Positions 35,512 to 44,346 of a stretch of 64,000 nt of DNA are shown here, piece by piece. A program made the translations under genes and the position numbers. This DNA is from Ardenticatenia bacterium (GTDB taxonomy: Bacteria > Chloroflexota > Anaerolineae > 4572-78 > NAK82): the NCBI GenBank assembly GCA_003130875.1, contig QEXY01000114.1, forward strand, positions 1 through 64,000. The letters are read 5' to 3'. The notes under the pieces are model-generated. The model was not told where the DNA came from and ran no database searches. It saw only the letters and a program-made list of their open reading frames with translations. Every line of letters begins with the position of its first letter. Position 1 is the stretch's first letter.

Positions 35512-36219
35512 ATGTTTGTCGTCATCGCCGGAGGAGGGCGCACCGGCACTTACCTGGCCGGATTGTTGGTGGCGCAGAAGCAAGAGGTGCGCCTCATCGA
35601 GTATCGCAAGGAGCTGCTGGTGCGCGTGCACCATGAGCTGCCCACCGAGGTGGTCTACGAAGGGAATCCCGCACGGCCGGATGTCCTGGAAAGGGCCGGC
35701 ATCCGCCAGGCTGATGTCTTGGTCGCCTGTACTGACAGTGACGCCGACAACTTGGCCATCTGCTACCTGGGGCGCGCATGCTATAACGTGCCGCGCATCA
35801 TCGCCCGCATCAACAATCCCCGTGCTGGCTGGTTGTTCGACAAGAAATTCCACGTCGATGTGGCGGTCAACCACACAGAGATCCTGGCCAGCCTCATCAT
35901 GGAGGAAATGTCCCTGGGCGACATGGTGACTCTGCTGAAGCTGCGGCGTGGCAACTATTCGCTAGTGGCGGAAAAGATTGCTGAGGGCGCCCAGGCCATC
36001 GGCGTGGCCATCAAGGATTTAGGATTGCCGCCGCATTGTGTTATCGCCGCTATCATTCGCCGCGGCGAAGTGGTGGTGCCGCGCGGCGTGACCACCTTCG
36101 AGGTGGGTGACGAAGTGTTGGCAGTGACCGATCGGGAGGGAGAAGAGCGGTTGATGAAACTCTTCACGCCTCCCAACAATTCGAACCACGCCTCGCGCAA
36201 CGCCGGCATCGCCGCCTGA
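35512..36219 (+). CDS. TrkA-like regulatory subunit (second of a pair)
   Basis: The 235-residue RCK protein has an N-terminal VVIAGGGRTGTYLA motif and the acidic EY that would contact adenosine ribose, followed by a TrkA-C domain. It is diverged from its upstream neighbour, suggesting a hetero-oligomeric ring. The ATG at 35512 has GGAGG upstream; an overlapping TTG at 35506 is an alternative. It is convergent with purB, with only three bases between stops. Confidence 0.88.
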   Translation: MFVVIAGGGRTGTYLAGLLVAQKQEVRLIEYRKELLVRVHHELPTEVVYEGNPARPDVLERAGIRQADVLVACTDSDADNLAICYLGRACYNVPRIIARINNPRAGWLFDKKFHVDVAVNHTEILASLIMEEMSLGDMVTLLKLRRGNYSLVAEKIAEGAQAIGVAIKDLGLPPHCVIAAIIRRGEVVVPRGVTTFEVGDEVLAVTDREGEERLMKLFTPPNNSNHASRNAGIAA

Positions 36220-36222
36220 GCC

Positions 36223-37635
36223 TCAGCCGGTCGTCTTCAAAGCCTCGCGCAAACCGCGTGCCAGAGCACGGGCGCGTGCTGGCGCATCCCCGATGTGATG
36301 AGTGGCATCTAACAAAGTGCGCACGCGCGCGGGGGGCAGATAGACGGTGATCGTGCTGTCTTCGCTGAGGAGCTGTATCAGGGGATTGGCCTCTCCACGG
36401 CGCAGCGCTTCCCAGGCCGCCATGCTGTGCTGGCGGATCACCTCGTGCATATGCTGCCGGTCCGCTCCCGCTTTGACCAGCTCCATCAACAGCCGCTCGG
36501 TGGCAGCAAACGTCCCATAAGTGTGTAACAACCGGGCACTTGCCTCTGGGTCGATGTGCAGCTCACGGACCAGGCGCAGCGTGCGCAGTAGCAGCTCGTC
36601 CACCGCCAAAAAAGCTTGAGGCAAGACCACTCGCCGGTTCGCCGAGTCGTCCAGCGTGCGTTCTAGAAGGCTGTGTGCAGCATTATCCCATGCCACGCGC
36701 GGCAGGGTGGCCACATAACGTGCCAGACTGTCCATGTTTTCGGCGTTGATGGGGTTGCGTTTGAAGGGCATGGCACTCGAGCCAATCTGCCGGGCAGCGA
36801 ACGGTTCCATCCATTCTCCGAGTGCCGGTTGCTGGAGGATACGTAGGTCGAAAGCAAACTTATACAGCGAGGCGGCTATGCCTGCCAACACGTTGAGCAC
36901 GCGCCAGTCCTGCTTGCGAGGATAAGTCTGCGTGGTCACCTCGAAGGCGCTCAATCCCAATGTCTGCATAACCTGGCGCTCCATAGCACGTGCCGCTTCC
37001 GCTGAGCCGAGCAGCTGCACGTAGGAAGCTGCAGTGCCCACCGCCCCGCTCAACCCCTTGCCGCGCAGGTGATCCCGCACGTGACATGCCTCTTGATAGT
37101 CCAGCCACAAATCCTGGGCATACTGGGCCAGCCGATATCCGATCGTCGTGGGCTCGGCGGGTTGCAGGTGGGTAAAACCCATACAGACTACATCGGCCCA
37201 ACGTTCGATTTGGTCGGCCAAAGCCCGCAGCGCTTCTCTCAGGCGTTCCACCGTCAGATCCAGTGCAGCGCGGATGCGCAATACATCGGCGTTGTCCTCA
37301 ATGTCCATCGAGGTGGCTCCGAGATGTAGGATGGCGCCGCCTAGGGGACACTGGGCAGCGAATACGCGCAACTCAGCCATCAGGTCATGCTGAATTTCCG
37401 CCTCGATCTGATGGGCGTATGCAAGGTCGACATCCTCGACGTGCGCGCGCAAATCTTCCACTTGCGCTTTGGTCACCAACCCAAAAGAACATTGAGCCTC
37501 AGCCAGCGCCAACCAGACGCGCCGCCAGAGGCGACGTTTATGAACCTCACTCCAAATGGCACGCATCTGAGGGCTTCCATAGCGCCAGCTAAACGGCGAG
37601 ACATACGATTCATGTTCTAGGTTCGGCGTTGCCAT
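36223..37635 (-). CDS. purB: Adenylosuccinate lyase
   Basis: The 470-residue enzyme of the fumarase/aspartase superfamily catalyses two steps of purine synthesis: cleavage of SAICAR and of adenylosuccinate, releasing fumarate. The signature SSAMPFKRNPINAEN, including the mobile catalytic serine, is intact. GATSMDIEDNAD and FTHLQPAEPTTIGYR carry the other active-site histidine regions. I chose MATPNLEHES at 37635 as the start; the open frame extends 13 codons upstream without a ribosome site. Confidence 0.94.
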   Translation of the reverse strand: MATPNLEHESYVSPFSWRYGSPQMRAIWSEVHKRRLWRRVWLALAEAQCSFGLVTKAQVEDLRAHVEDVDLAYAHQIEAEIQHDLMAELRVFAAQCPLGGAILHLGATSMDIEDNADVLRIRAALDLTVERLREALRALADQIERWADVVCMGFTHLQPAEPTTIGYRLAQYAQDLWLDYQEACHVRDHLRGKGLSGAVGTAASYVQLLGSAEAARAMERQVMQTLGLSAFEVTTQTYPRKQDWRVLNVLAGIAASLYKFAFDLRILQQPALGEWMEPFAARQIGSSAMPFKRNPINAENMDSLARYVATLPRVAWDNAAHSLLERTLDDSANRRVVLPQAFLAVDELLLRTLRLVRELHIDPEASARLLHTYGTFAATERLLMELVKAGADRQHMHEVIRQHSMAAWEALRRGEANPLIQLLSEDSTITVYLPPARVRTLLDATHHIGDAPARARALARGLREALKTTG

Positions 37636-37674
37636 GGCTCGTGACCTCTCCAGTATTTTCACTCGAGTTTCCAC

Positions 37675-37703
37675 TTGTGTTGCTCTCTACTTGCTGATAA
37701 AAT
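37675..37703 (+). promoter_or_regulatory. Promoter for the ParB-like gene cluster
   Basis: TTGTGT (37675-37680), a 17-bp spacer and TAAAAT (37698-37703), divergent from purB. Confidence 0.5.
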
Positions 37704-37821
37704 GGAATGTGATCGAGAGGTATACGCATAGCACCATATCATGGGGCTGCCGGGAGGTCAATCCCCGCGTCGTCCTCCGTCCGTCACGGAACGTTTCCAA
37801 TGAGGAGAAGAGGAGCGGCAA

Positions 37822-38760
37822 GTGTCGAGCCAGCTCAAACGGATAGAGGCAGTACAAGAGTTTGACCGACTGCGTGAGCGTGCCATTCTCACTGAACTGG
37901 CGAGCTTTATCACGCGCTCCGAAGTGGGATTGCTGCCATTTGACATGGTACGCGAAAAGCTCCACGTGCGCGAGGTAGGCGAACGTGGCCTGCGCGATAT
38001 CCCATTGGACAAAATTGTGGGCAGCGTGGGACGTTATAATGACTTCACCCGCCATTTCCTCCCACGGACTTCCTCAATCCGACAGCGTTGGGCCCGGGTG
38101 CGTTCACTAGCCGAAGAGTTGCAAGGCTGGCCACCCATCGAGGTCTATCAGGTGGGTGACGTGTACTTCGTCAAGGACGGCAACCATCGCGTCTCAGTCG
38201 CTATGGAGATGGGCCTCAAGACCATTCAGGCTTACGTGACCGAGTGTACTGCGCCGGTACCCCTGGAAAGCACTGACACCATCGCCGACCTGATCCTGAA
38301 AGCAGACCGCGCCGACTTTCTGACGCGCACGGAGCTGGACCGTCTACGGCCCGGGCATGGCATTTCTGTGACCCTCCCTGGTCGCTATCAGGTCCTGCTG
38401 GCCGATATTGCGGCGCACCAGTACGCGCTCGAACAGCGCACCGGCGCGCCGGTATCCTGGGAGGAAGCAACGCTCAGCTGGTATGACACGATCTATCAGC
38501 CAACAGCACAGTTGATTGAACAGAAGGGTCTGTTACGCGAATTTCCCCATCGCACACCTGCCGATTTGTATACCTGGATCCTCGAGTACCAATTGGAATT
38601 GCGCGAACTATGCGGCAAACCGGATGCGGACGAACAAGTGGTGATCGAGGACTTTGCCCAGCGTTATAGTGGCCGTCCGTTGGTGGCCCAGATCAAAACC
38701 ATCCGTCGCTTTCTGGAAAACCTTTTGCGACGGCGACGTGCACCTTGTGAGAGGCTGTAA
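37822..38760 (+). CDS. ParB-like N-terminal nuclease-fold protein of unknown role
   Basis: The 312-residue soluble protein has a ParB/Srx-like segment around residues 92-135 (PPIEVYQVGDVYFVKDGNHRV), where the GNHR motif resembles the ParB/sulfiredoxin phosphate-binding site. The rest is largely helical, with a basic C-terminus. It is not a chromosome-partitioning ParB: no HTH domain or parA neighbour is seen. It starts at a GTG preceded by GAGGAG. Acylphosphatase follows four bases later. Its function is unknown. Confidence 0.65.
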   Translation: MSSQLKRIEAVQEFDRLRERAILTELASFITRSEVGLLPFDMVREKLHVREVGERGLRDIPLDKIVGSVGRYNDFTRHFLPRTSSIRQRWARVRSLAEELQGWPPIEVYQVGDVYFVKDGNHRVSVAMEMGLKTIQAYVTECTAPVPLESTDTIADLILKADRADFLTRTELDRLRPGHGISVTLPGRYQVLLADIAAHQYALEQRTGAPVSWEEATLSWYDTIYQPTAQLIEQKGLLREFPHRTPADLYTWILEYQLELRELCGKPDADEQVVIEDFAQRYSGRPLVAQIKTIRRFLENLLRRRRAPCERL

Positions 38761-38763
38761 ACG

Positions 38764-39033
38764 ATGCTACGCGCCCATGTGTGGATCTCCGGTCATGTGC
38801 AAGGGGTGAACTTTCGTTGGTACACGCGGAATAAGGCGCAAACGTTAGGTGTGAAAGGTTGGGTGCGCAATCTGTGGGATGGTCGGGTGGAGGCCGTTTT
38901 CGAAGGTGAGGATGACGCGGTGCGCCAGATGATTCACTGGTGCCACATAGGCCCTCCCTCCGCTCAGGTAGAGCAAGTGCAGGTGGAATATGAAGTGCCC
39001 ACCGGCGAGTTCACCGGTTTCCATATTCGTTAG
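38764..39033 (+). CDS. acyP: Acylphosphatase
   Basis: The 89-residue enzyme hydrolyses carboxyl-phosphate bonds such as those in acetyl or carbamoyl phosphate. It has both family signatures: GHVQGVNFRWYTR with the phosphate-binding Arg, and GWVRNLWDGRVEAVFEG with the catalytic Asn. The length is standard. It follows the ParB-like gene by three bases and precedes a glycosyltransferase. Confidence 0.95.
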   Translation: MLRAHVWISGHVQGVNFRWYTRNKAQTLGVKGWVRNLWDGRVEAVFEGEDDAVRQMIHWCHIGPPSAQVEQVQVEYEVPTGEFTGFHIR

Positions 39034-39125
39034 TCTCGACCTTGGCCCGGCGCCGTTGGATGCAGGCATGAGCACAAGGCCACAGCAGGCCGCCCGAGTT
39101 GCGGATCAGATGAGGCGGAAGTGCG

Positions 39126-40511
39126 ATGAGTAGCACTGACGAACGTAAGCGGATTTTGATCTTGACAGCCGATGCTGGCTCAGGGCATCGCAGCGCTGCG
39201 TTGGCGCTCGAGGCGGCATTACAGGAACGATATGGCAGCCAGTGCATCCCTATCGTGATCAACCCTCTGCGTGCCGCGAGCACCCCGTCGTTCCTGCAAG
39301 CGGTCACCGAGGATAATTACGATGAAATGGTGCGGAAGGATCCCGCCCTCTATGAGTTGAGCTACTGGCTGAGCGACTCCCTCGCCACCGCAGCAATCAT
39401 CGACCAGGTGGTCGCGGTGATGCTGCACGACACGTTGCGTGGCATTCTCGACGAGCACCGACCGGATGTGGTGGTATGCACCCATCCCCTTTACCTGGAA
39501 CCGCTCAATTTTGTGTTCGACCGCGCCGGTCGTTCGGTGCCGCTTGTCAGCGTCATCACCGACTTAGTCACAGTGCATACGCTATGGTTCAACCCACGGG
39601 TACACCTCTGCCTGGTGCCCACGGAGCAGGCATACCGGAAGGCGATACGTCGAGGCGTGCCGGTGCACCGGATTCACATCACTGGACTGCCAGTGCACCC
39701 GCGCTTTGCCGCTGAGACCAGGCCCCCGCCGGAAATTCGTCGTGAGCTGGGATGGTTGCCCGAGCTCCCTACAGTGCTGTTGGTCGGCGGAACGCGGGTG
39801 CCGCGCGTGGGTGAAATTGCGCGTTTGATCGATCGCGCTGGCTTGAATATCCAGCTGGTTGTAGTAACGGGCGGCGATGAAGCGCTCTATCGTGTGTTGA
39901 CCGCCACGCGCTGGCAGATACCAACTTACGTGTACGGTTTTGCCGAGAACATGCCAGCCCTTATCCGTGCTAGCGATCTGGTCATCACCAAGGCGGGTGG
40001 GCTTATCACCGCTGAGACACTGGCATGTGGGCGTCCGTTGATCTATTGCAGCGCGATCCGCGGTCAGGAGACGGGCAATGTCAAGTATGTCGTCTCCGGT
40101 GGTGCCGGCGATTGGGCACCTCGCCCGCATCAGGTGCTGATGTACCTGATGCGCTGGCTGGAGAACGATGGCGCGTTGTTGCGCCAGCGTAGTGCCAACG
40201 CCGCTCAGCTCGGCAAACCGAATGCTGCCTATCAGGCAGCCGATTTGATCTGGGAGTTGGTGACCTCTGAACCGGTGCCGGTGCAACCGGCGCCCAACTT
40301 GCGCACAGCGGCGATGTTCCCCCTGCGCGCCGGCATCCAGATGTCGCGTATATTCGACCGGCTGGAGCAGGACTTGCGCAATCTGACCGACACGGAGATG
40401 GCTCGTCTGGCCGTGTGGTGCGTCAACCAAATCGAGACACCGGCGGATCTAGAACGTGTTAGCCTAGCGCTGCGGGAACGGCTCAACAAGTTGGCTACGG
40501 CCCAACGGTAA
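39126..40511 (+). CDS. MGDG-synthase-like glycosyltransferase (GT28 type)
   Basis: The 461-residue GT-B enzyme has an N-terminal MGDG synthase-type domain (LTADAGSGHRSAALALEAAL) and a C-terminal UDP-sugar domain with GFAENMPALIRASDLVITKAGG and the following TAETLACGRP. Relatives transfer galactose or glucose from UDP-sugar to diacylglycerol, or GlcNAc to lipid II (MurG). A glycolipid synthase is the more likely role, given the N-terminal motif. It has a C-terminal extension of about 80 residues of unknown function. Confidence 0.85.
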   Translation: MSSTDERKRILILTADAGSGHRSAALALEAALQERYGSQCIPIVINPLRAASTPSFLQAVTEDNYDEMVRKDPALYELSYWLSDSLATAAIIDQVVAVMLHDTLRGILDEHRPDVVVCTHPLYLEPLNFVFDRAGRSVPLVSVITDLVTVHTLWFNPRVHLCLVPTEQAYRKAIRRGVPVHRIHITGLPVHPRFAAETRPPPEIRRELGWLPELPTVLLVGGTRVPRVGEIARLIDRAGLNIQLVVVTGGDEALYRVLTATRWQIPTYVYGFAENMPALIRASDLVITKAGGLITAETLACGRPLIYCSAIRGQETGNVKYVVSGGAGDWAPRPHQVLMYLMRWLENDGALLRQRSANAAQLGKPNAAYQAADLIWELVTSEPVPVQPAPNLRTAAMFPLRAGIQMSRIFDRLEQDLRNLTDTEMARLAVWCVNQIETPADLERVSLALRERLNKLATAQR

Positions 40512-40627
40512 AGCAGATGACATGACACCGAATTACATGCAGCGGTTGCAAGCAACTAGCCAGCTACGGGCTTTGGCCGATGACTCTCCAACTTAGCGAC
40601 TTTTCTGTTCAAGGAGGTACAGCGGCG

Positions 40628-41113
40628 ATGGAACTGATCACGGTACGCATCGAAAAACCCGCCAACATTAATTTCATCTTGGGCCAAACCCATTTCATCA
40701 AGTCCGTGGAGGATATTCACGAAGCGCTCGTCACCGCGGTGCCGGGGATCAAGTTTGGCCTGGCTTTTTGCGAAGCATCGGGCGCCTGCCTGGTGCGCTG
40801 GTCGGGCACAGACGAGGCGATGATCGAATTGGCTCGTCAGAATGCCCAACTGATCGGCGCTGGTCACAGCTTCATCGTGTTTCTGGCTGAAGGGTTTTAT
40901 CCCATCAATGTCCTGAACTCTATCAAGATGGTGCCGGAGGTGTGTCGCATCTTTTGCGCGACGGCCAATCCTACCCAGGTGATTATCGCCCAGACAGATC
41001 AAGGACGGGCTATCTTAGGTGTGGTGGATGGTGCAAGTCCGCGAGGGGTGGAAGGGCCAGAGGACATTGCCTGGCGCAAGGACCTTCTGCGCAAGTTTGG
41101 CTATAAGTTATGA
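40628..41113 (+). CDS. Adenosine-specific kinase
   Basis: The 161-residue protein matches the small family first defined in archaea (DUF355, adenosine-specific kinase). Characteristic blocks are KPANINFILGQTHFIKSVEDI, split by my reading, then AFCEASGACLVRWSG and FCATANPTQVIIAQT. The ascribed activity is adenosine phosphorylation or binding, from limited evidence. AGGAGG lies ten bases before the ATG at 40628; the longer frame from 40580 lacks a ribosome site. Repeat copy 3 lies just after the stop. Confidence 0.85.
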   Translation: MELITVRIEKPANINFILGQTHFIKSVEDIHEALVTAVPGIKFGLAFCEASGACLVRWSGTDEAMIELARQNAQLIGAGHSFIVFLAEGFYPINVLNSIKMVPEVCRIFCATANPTQVIIAQTDQGRAILGVVDGASPRGVEGPEDIAWRKDLLRKFGYKL

Positions 41114-41135
41114 TGGGCTTGTTTTTACCTTAATT

Positions 41136-41208
41136 GAGAGTATTGAAAAGATTTTCATAGGAAAATTGACCAATAAAGTGGGTAACTAAAGAGTTTTTCA
41201 ACACCCTC
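41136..41208 (+). repeat. Palindromic repeat, copy 3 (shortened)
   Basis: Same orientation as copy 1, but with about 17 bases missing from the left part of the core and several substitutions in the left arm. The right arm is intact. TTAATTG occurs at both edges, like a target duplication. It lies between the adenosine kinase stop and the DUF2207 gene. Confidence 0.8.
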
Positions 41209-41298
41209 TTTAATTGTGCCTTTTATGATAGGATGGTGGTGGGTATTTCCAGCCACCACGTGCGTGCCTTGTCGGCACACAGAAGAGGAGCGGGGTGA

Positions 41299-43206
41299 AT
41301 GCGCAAGCCGTTTTGGGTTGGCCTGATATGGCTTTTGCTGATGGCAACATTGGCGTTAGCTGTCGGCATGGTACAAGCTCAGGACAAGAGTCTGCTGTGG
41401 AAGCGCTATGATGTCAATCTCACCGTCCAGCTCAATTCCGATATCTTGGTCGAGGAAATCCAGGAAATCCAGTTTCTGAGCGGCACGTTTCGCTTCGGAT
41501 TTGCTGCGATACCGCTGGATCGTGTTGAGCAAATCACCGAGGTGAGCGTTGCTGAAATCATCAATGGGCAGGAACGACGCTATAAGCCGCATTCCTCTGC
41601 ACCATATGGCTTCGTGACCAGCATCAATGATAACAACTTGGAGATCACCTGGTATTTCCCGGAGACGCGAGGCACGACGCATACCTATATCCTACGCTAC
41701 CGCGTTATTGGGGGGTTGCGCTTCTACCCGGAGGGTGACCAACTGTGGTGGAAGGCTATCCCTCCCGATCACAACTTCCCTATACGCGCTTCCACGATAA
41801 CGGTGAGCTTGCCGCGCACTTTCTCCCAGGAGCAGCTCAAAGTGGCCAGCTATGGGCCGGCGGCGACGGTACGCATCAACGAGCGCGGCCAGGTGATCTT
41901 CGAGGCGAAGGACATCCCAGCCGATCGGGAGCTGGAAGTGCGGGTGCAGTTTCCCCACGGCGTGGTACAAGGCGATCCTCCCGCCTGGCAGGCCGCCTTC
42001 GACCGGCGTCAGACTTTAGGTCCGATCTTTTCCATTATATTTGGCGTTTTGGGGGCGATCATCTTGATCGGTGGTCCGGCCTCCCTCTATCTTTTGTGGT
42101 ACACACGTGGGCGTGATCAGCCGGTGGGACTGGTAGCCGAACAGATCAGCGACCCGCCCAGTGACCTGCCGGCAGCGGTGGTGGGGACGCTGGTCGATGA
42201 GCGGGCCGATCTGAAAGACATCATCGCAGGTATCCTCGACCTTGCCCGTCGTGGCGCCCTGCGCATGGAGGAACAGAAGATCGAGGGCTTTTTGGGCATC
42301 GGTTCCGGACGTGATTTCGTATTTCACCTGCAAGATGCCACGAAAGCCGTCTATCCTTACGAACAAACCCTCCTGCGCGCCCTTTTCGGTGGCCGCACTC
42401 AGGTCAAGTTATCGGACTTGCGACAGAAGTTCTATAAGTCCATCCCGACGCTCGAGCGTGAGCTGTATCGGGAAGTGGTGCGCGCAGGGTTCTTCCCAGC
42501 TGATCCGCAGTCTATCCGGCGTCGCTGGGTGATATGGGGCGCCTTGGGGCTTGTGGTCGCCGTCCTGGGCGCCTGTGTCTTGGTGGGATTGTTCGGTGAC
42601 TACACCGAGTGGGCGTTTTGTCCGGCTGCGTCACTGGGGGTCACAGCACTGGGAGTGATCATCCTGGGCAATTTTATGCCCCGCCGCACTGCTAAAGGCG
42701 CCGAGGAGACAGCCAAGTGGCTTGCTTTCAAGCGCTATCTACAATATCTCGAAAAACAAAGCGATTTGGATGCAGCCAAGGACCGTTTCGAGGAGTTTCT
42801 GCCTTATGCAACAGCCTTCGGTATCGAGCGGCAGCTGATCGACAGGTTCGCCGCGGTGGAAGCACCGGCACCTTCGTGGTGGGGGCCGGTCTTTGTGCCG
42901 ACAGGCGGCCCCGTTTACCGGGGCACGCTGGCGACGGGGAGCGCCCAAGCTGCGGGCTCCTCCGGCGGGCCGCCGGGTACGCTTGCTGGCGAGGGAAGAG
43001 GGATTCCCTCCTTGTCGGAGGCGAGTCGCAGCGTGGGTGCTTCCCTTTCCAGCATGAGCACCAGCTTGGGAGCCTTGCTGAGCTCGGCCAGCTCCGTGCT
43101 CACCAGTACACCTCCCTCCTCCTCTTCCGGCGGTGGCGGTGGCTGGAGCGGAGGAGGCGGAGGTGGGGGCGGCGGTGGCGGTGGCGGCTCACGCGGTTTC
43201 GGATGA
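41299..43206 (+). CDS. DUF2207 membrane protein with Gly/Ser-rich tail
   Basis: The 635-residue protein has a signal peptide (about 1-27) and an extracytoplasmic DUF2207 region (about 28-235). A transmembrane helix (about 245-272), a cytoplasmic domain (about 280-405), two more helices (about 412-455) and a long tail follow. The last ~30 residues are almost all Gly and Ser with a final Arg-Gly-Phe-Gly, as seen in many DUF2207/TPM-type proteins. Its function is unknown. AGAGGAG precedes the ATG. It heads a four-gene cluster ending in an SPFH protein. Confidence 0.85.
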   Translation: MRKPFWVGLIWLLLMATLALAVGMVQAQDKSLLWKRYDVNLTVQLNSDILVEEIQEIQFLSGTFRFGFAAIPLDRVEQITEVSVAEIINGQERRYKPHSSAPYGFVTSINDNNLEITWYFPETRGTTHTYILRYRVIGGLRFYPEGDQLWWKAIPPDHNFPIRASTITVSLPRTFSQEQLKVASYGPAATVRINERGQVIFEAKDIPADRELEVRVQFPHGVVQGDPPAWQAAFDRRQTLGPIFSIIFGVLGAIILIGGPASLYLLWYTRGRDQPVGLVAEQISDPPSDLPAAVVGTLVDERADLKDIIAGILDLARRGALRMEEQKIEGFLGIGSGRDFVFHLQDATKAVYPYEQTLLRALFGGRTQVKLSDLRQKFYKSIPTLERELYREVVRAGFFPADPQSIRRRWVIWGALGLVVAVLGACVLVGLFGDYTEWAFCPAASLGVTALGVIILGNFMPRRTAKGAEETAKWLAFKRYLQYLEKQSDLDAAKDRFEEFLPYATAFGIERQLIDRFAAVEAPAPSWWGPVFVPTGGPVYRGTLATGSAQAAGSSGGPPGTLAGEGRGIPSLSEASRSVGASLSSMSTSLGALLSSASSVLTSTPPSSSSGGGGGWSGGGGGGGGGGGGGSRGFG

Positions 43207-43250
43207 GCTACATTATAGATGCGCGCGCTTCAACTTGAGGAGAAAGTGAT

Positions 43251-43772
43251 ATGGCAACGGGACGTGTCATAGGTGTCATCCTGGTGATTGCGGGGATCTT
43301 GCTCAGTTCGGTATGCTCGCTCGTGGCTTACACCTCCACCCGCACCGTGGAGGATCAGACCGCAGCGACGGGCGGAGCAACGTTGGGCATTGCCATCGCG
43401 ATCATCCTCGCATTACCCTTGATCGGCGCAGGTGTCTATCTGTACATACGCGGTGGCGCCGAGGCGCGCGAGATGGTCGAGATCAAACGCCAGCGCAAGA
43501 TTTTGGACATGGTCAAGACGCGTGGACAGGTGAATATCAGTGATCTCGTGTTCGAGCTTCGGTCGAACAGTGAGCAAGTGCGTAATGACATCTACAAGCT
43601 GGTAGGGATGGGCCTATTCACCGGTTATATTAACTGGGATGATGGGGTGTTATATTCAGTGGAAGCTTCCAAGTTGACCGGCAACAAATGTCCCAGATGT
43701 GGCGGTGAACAAGTGTTTGCCGGCAAGGGGGTTATCAAGTGCCAATATTGTGGCGCAGAAGTCTTTCTATAA
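43251..43772 (+). CDS. Membrane protein with winged-helix-like and zinc-ribbon domains
   Basis: The 173-residue protein has two transmembrane helices (about 5-28 and 42-66). A winged-helix-like segment (about 78-138; RQRKILDMVKTRGQVNISDL, halved) and a C-terminal zinc ribbon with Cys147, Cys150, Cys164 and Cys167 follow. A membrane-tethered zinc ribbon next to DUF2207 and SPFH genes recalls, in architecture, the ydjG/H/I neighbours of PspA in Bacillus. AGGAG precedes the ATG. Its function is not established. Confidence 0.75.
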   Translation: MATGRVIGVILVIAGILLSSVCSLVAYTSTRTVEDQTAATGGATLGIAIAIILALPLIGAGVYLYIRGGAEAREMVEIKRQRKILDMVKTRGQVNISDLVFELRSNSEQVRNDIYKLVGMGLFTGYINWDDGVLYSVEASKLTGNKCPRCGGEQVFAGKGVIKCQYCGAEVFL

Positions 43773-43788
43773 ATAAAGGAGCAGGGAT

Positions 43789-44319
43789 ATGGACTTTCAA
43801 CAGGATGTGCGGGATGCACGGAGCGGCCTGGAACGGTTGGCGGCCAAGATCCCAGGTTATCATGGGTACAAGGAGAAGGAGACTCGTCGCGAAGCGGACA
43901 GGTTGTTACGCCAATATCTTGTCGCACAGCTGGATGAAGAACGCCGCCGTCTGATCGATATCCAGCGGCATATGCTCGACAGCGGTGGACTGCGCATGCT
44001 GGATGATGTCGACCGTGCACTCATCAAGGTGCAGAAGCTGGGAGATATGATCCGCACCGCCAGCTACGGCTATGCCGGCCTGTTCGATGCTATCAAGGTC
44101 AAAGAAGAGCTGTTGGATGTGCTCTATCAGTTCGACAGCCAGATGTTGGAAAAGGTGGAAGCGATCAAGCAGGCTGTCAGTGCACTGGTAGCGGCTCAGG
44201 AAGCGAATGCGGATCTACGACCGGCAATGGACCAGGTGATCGCGGCAGCGGAAGAGGCAAACAGACGCTGGCGCGAGCGCGAGGAAGTGATCGTCCAAGT
44301 GCCGGGTACAGCGGAATAG
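43789..44319 (+). CDS. Helical coiled-coil protein in the SPFH cluster
   Basis: The 176-residue cytoplasmic protein is almost entirely helical, with charged heptads (KEKETRREADRLLRQYL; EERRRLIDIQRHM). No named domain was recognised. It is not a clear PspA, but sits where a PspA-type or adaptor protein would be expected in SPFH/DUF2207 clusters. A good AAAGGAGC site precedes the ATG; the gene is 16 bases after its upstream neighbour. Confidence 0.7.
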   Translation: MDFQQDVRDARSGLERLAAKIPGYHGYKEKETRREADRLLRQYLVAQLDEERRRLIDIQRHMLDSGGLRMLDDVDRALIKVQKLGDMIRTASYGYAGLFDAIKVKEELLDVLYQFDSQMLEKVEAIKQAVSALVAAQEANADLRPAMDQVIAAAEEANRRWREREEVIVQVPGTAE

Positions 44320-44346
44320 CGAGATCAAGTGAGGAGGTAAGATCAA

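Noticed and set aside
43110..43206. Gly-rich end of the DUF2207 gene as a frameshift or repeat artefact
   Set aside because: A poly-Gly/Ser tail ending in Gly-Phe-Gly is common in DUF2207/TPM proteins, and the frame closes cleanly.
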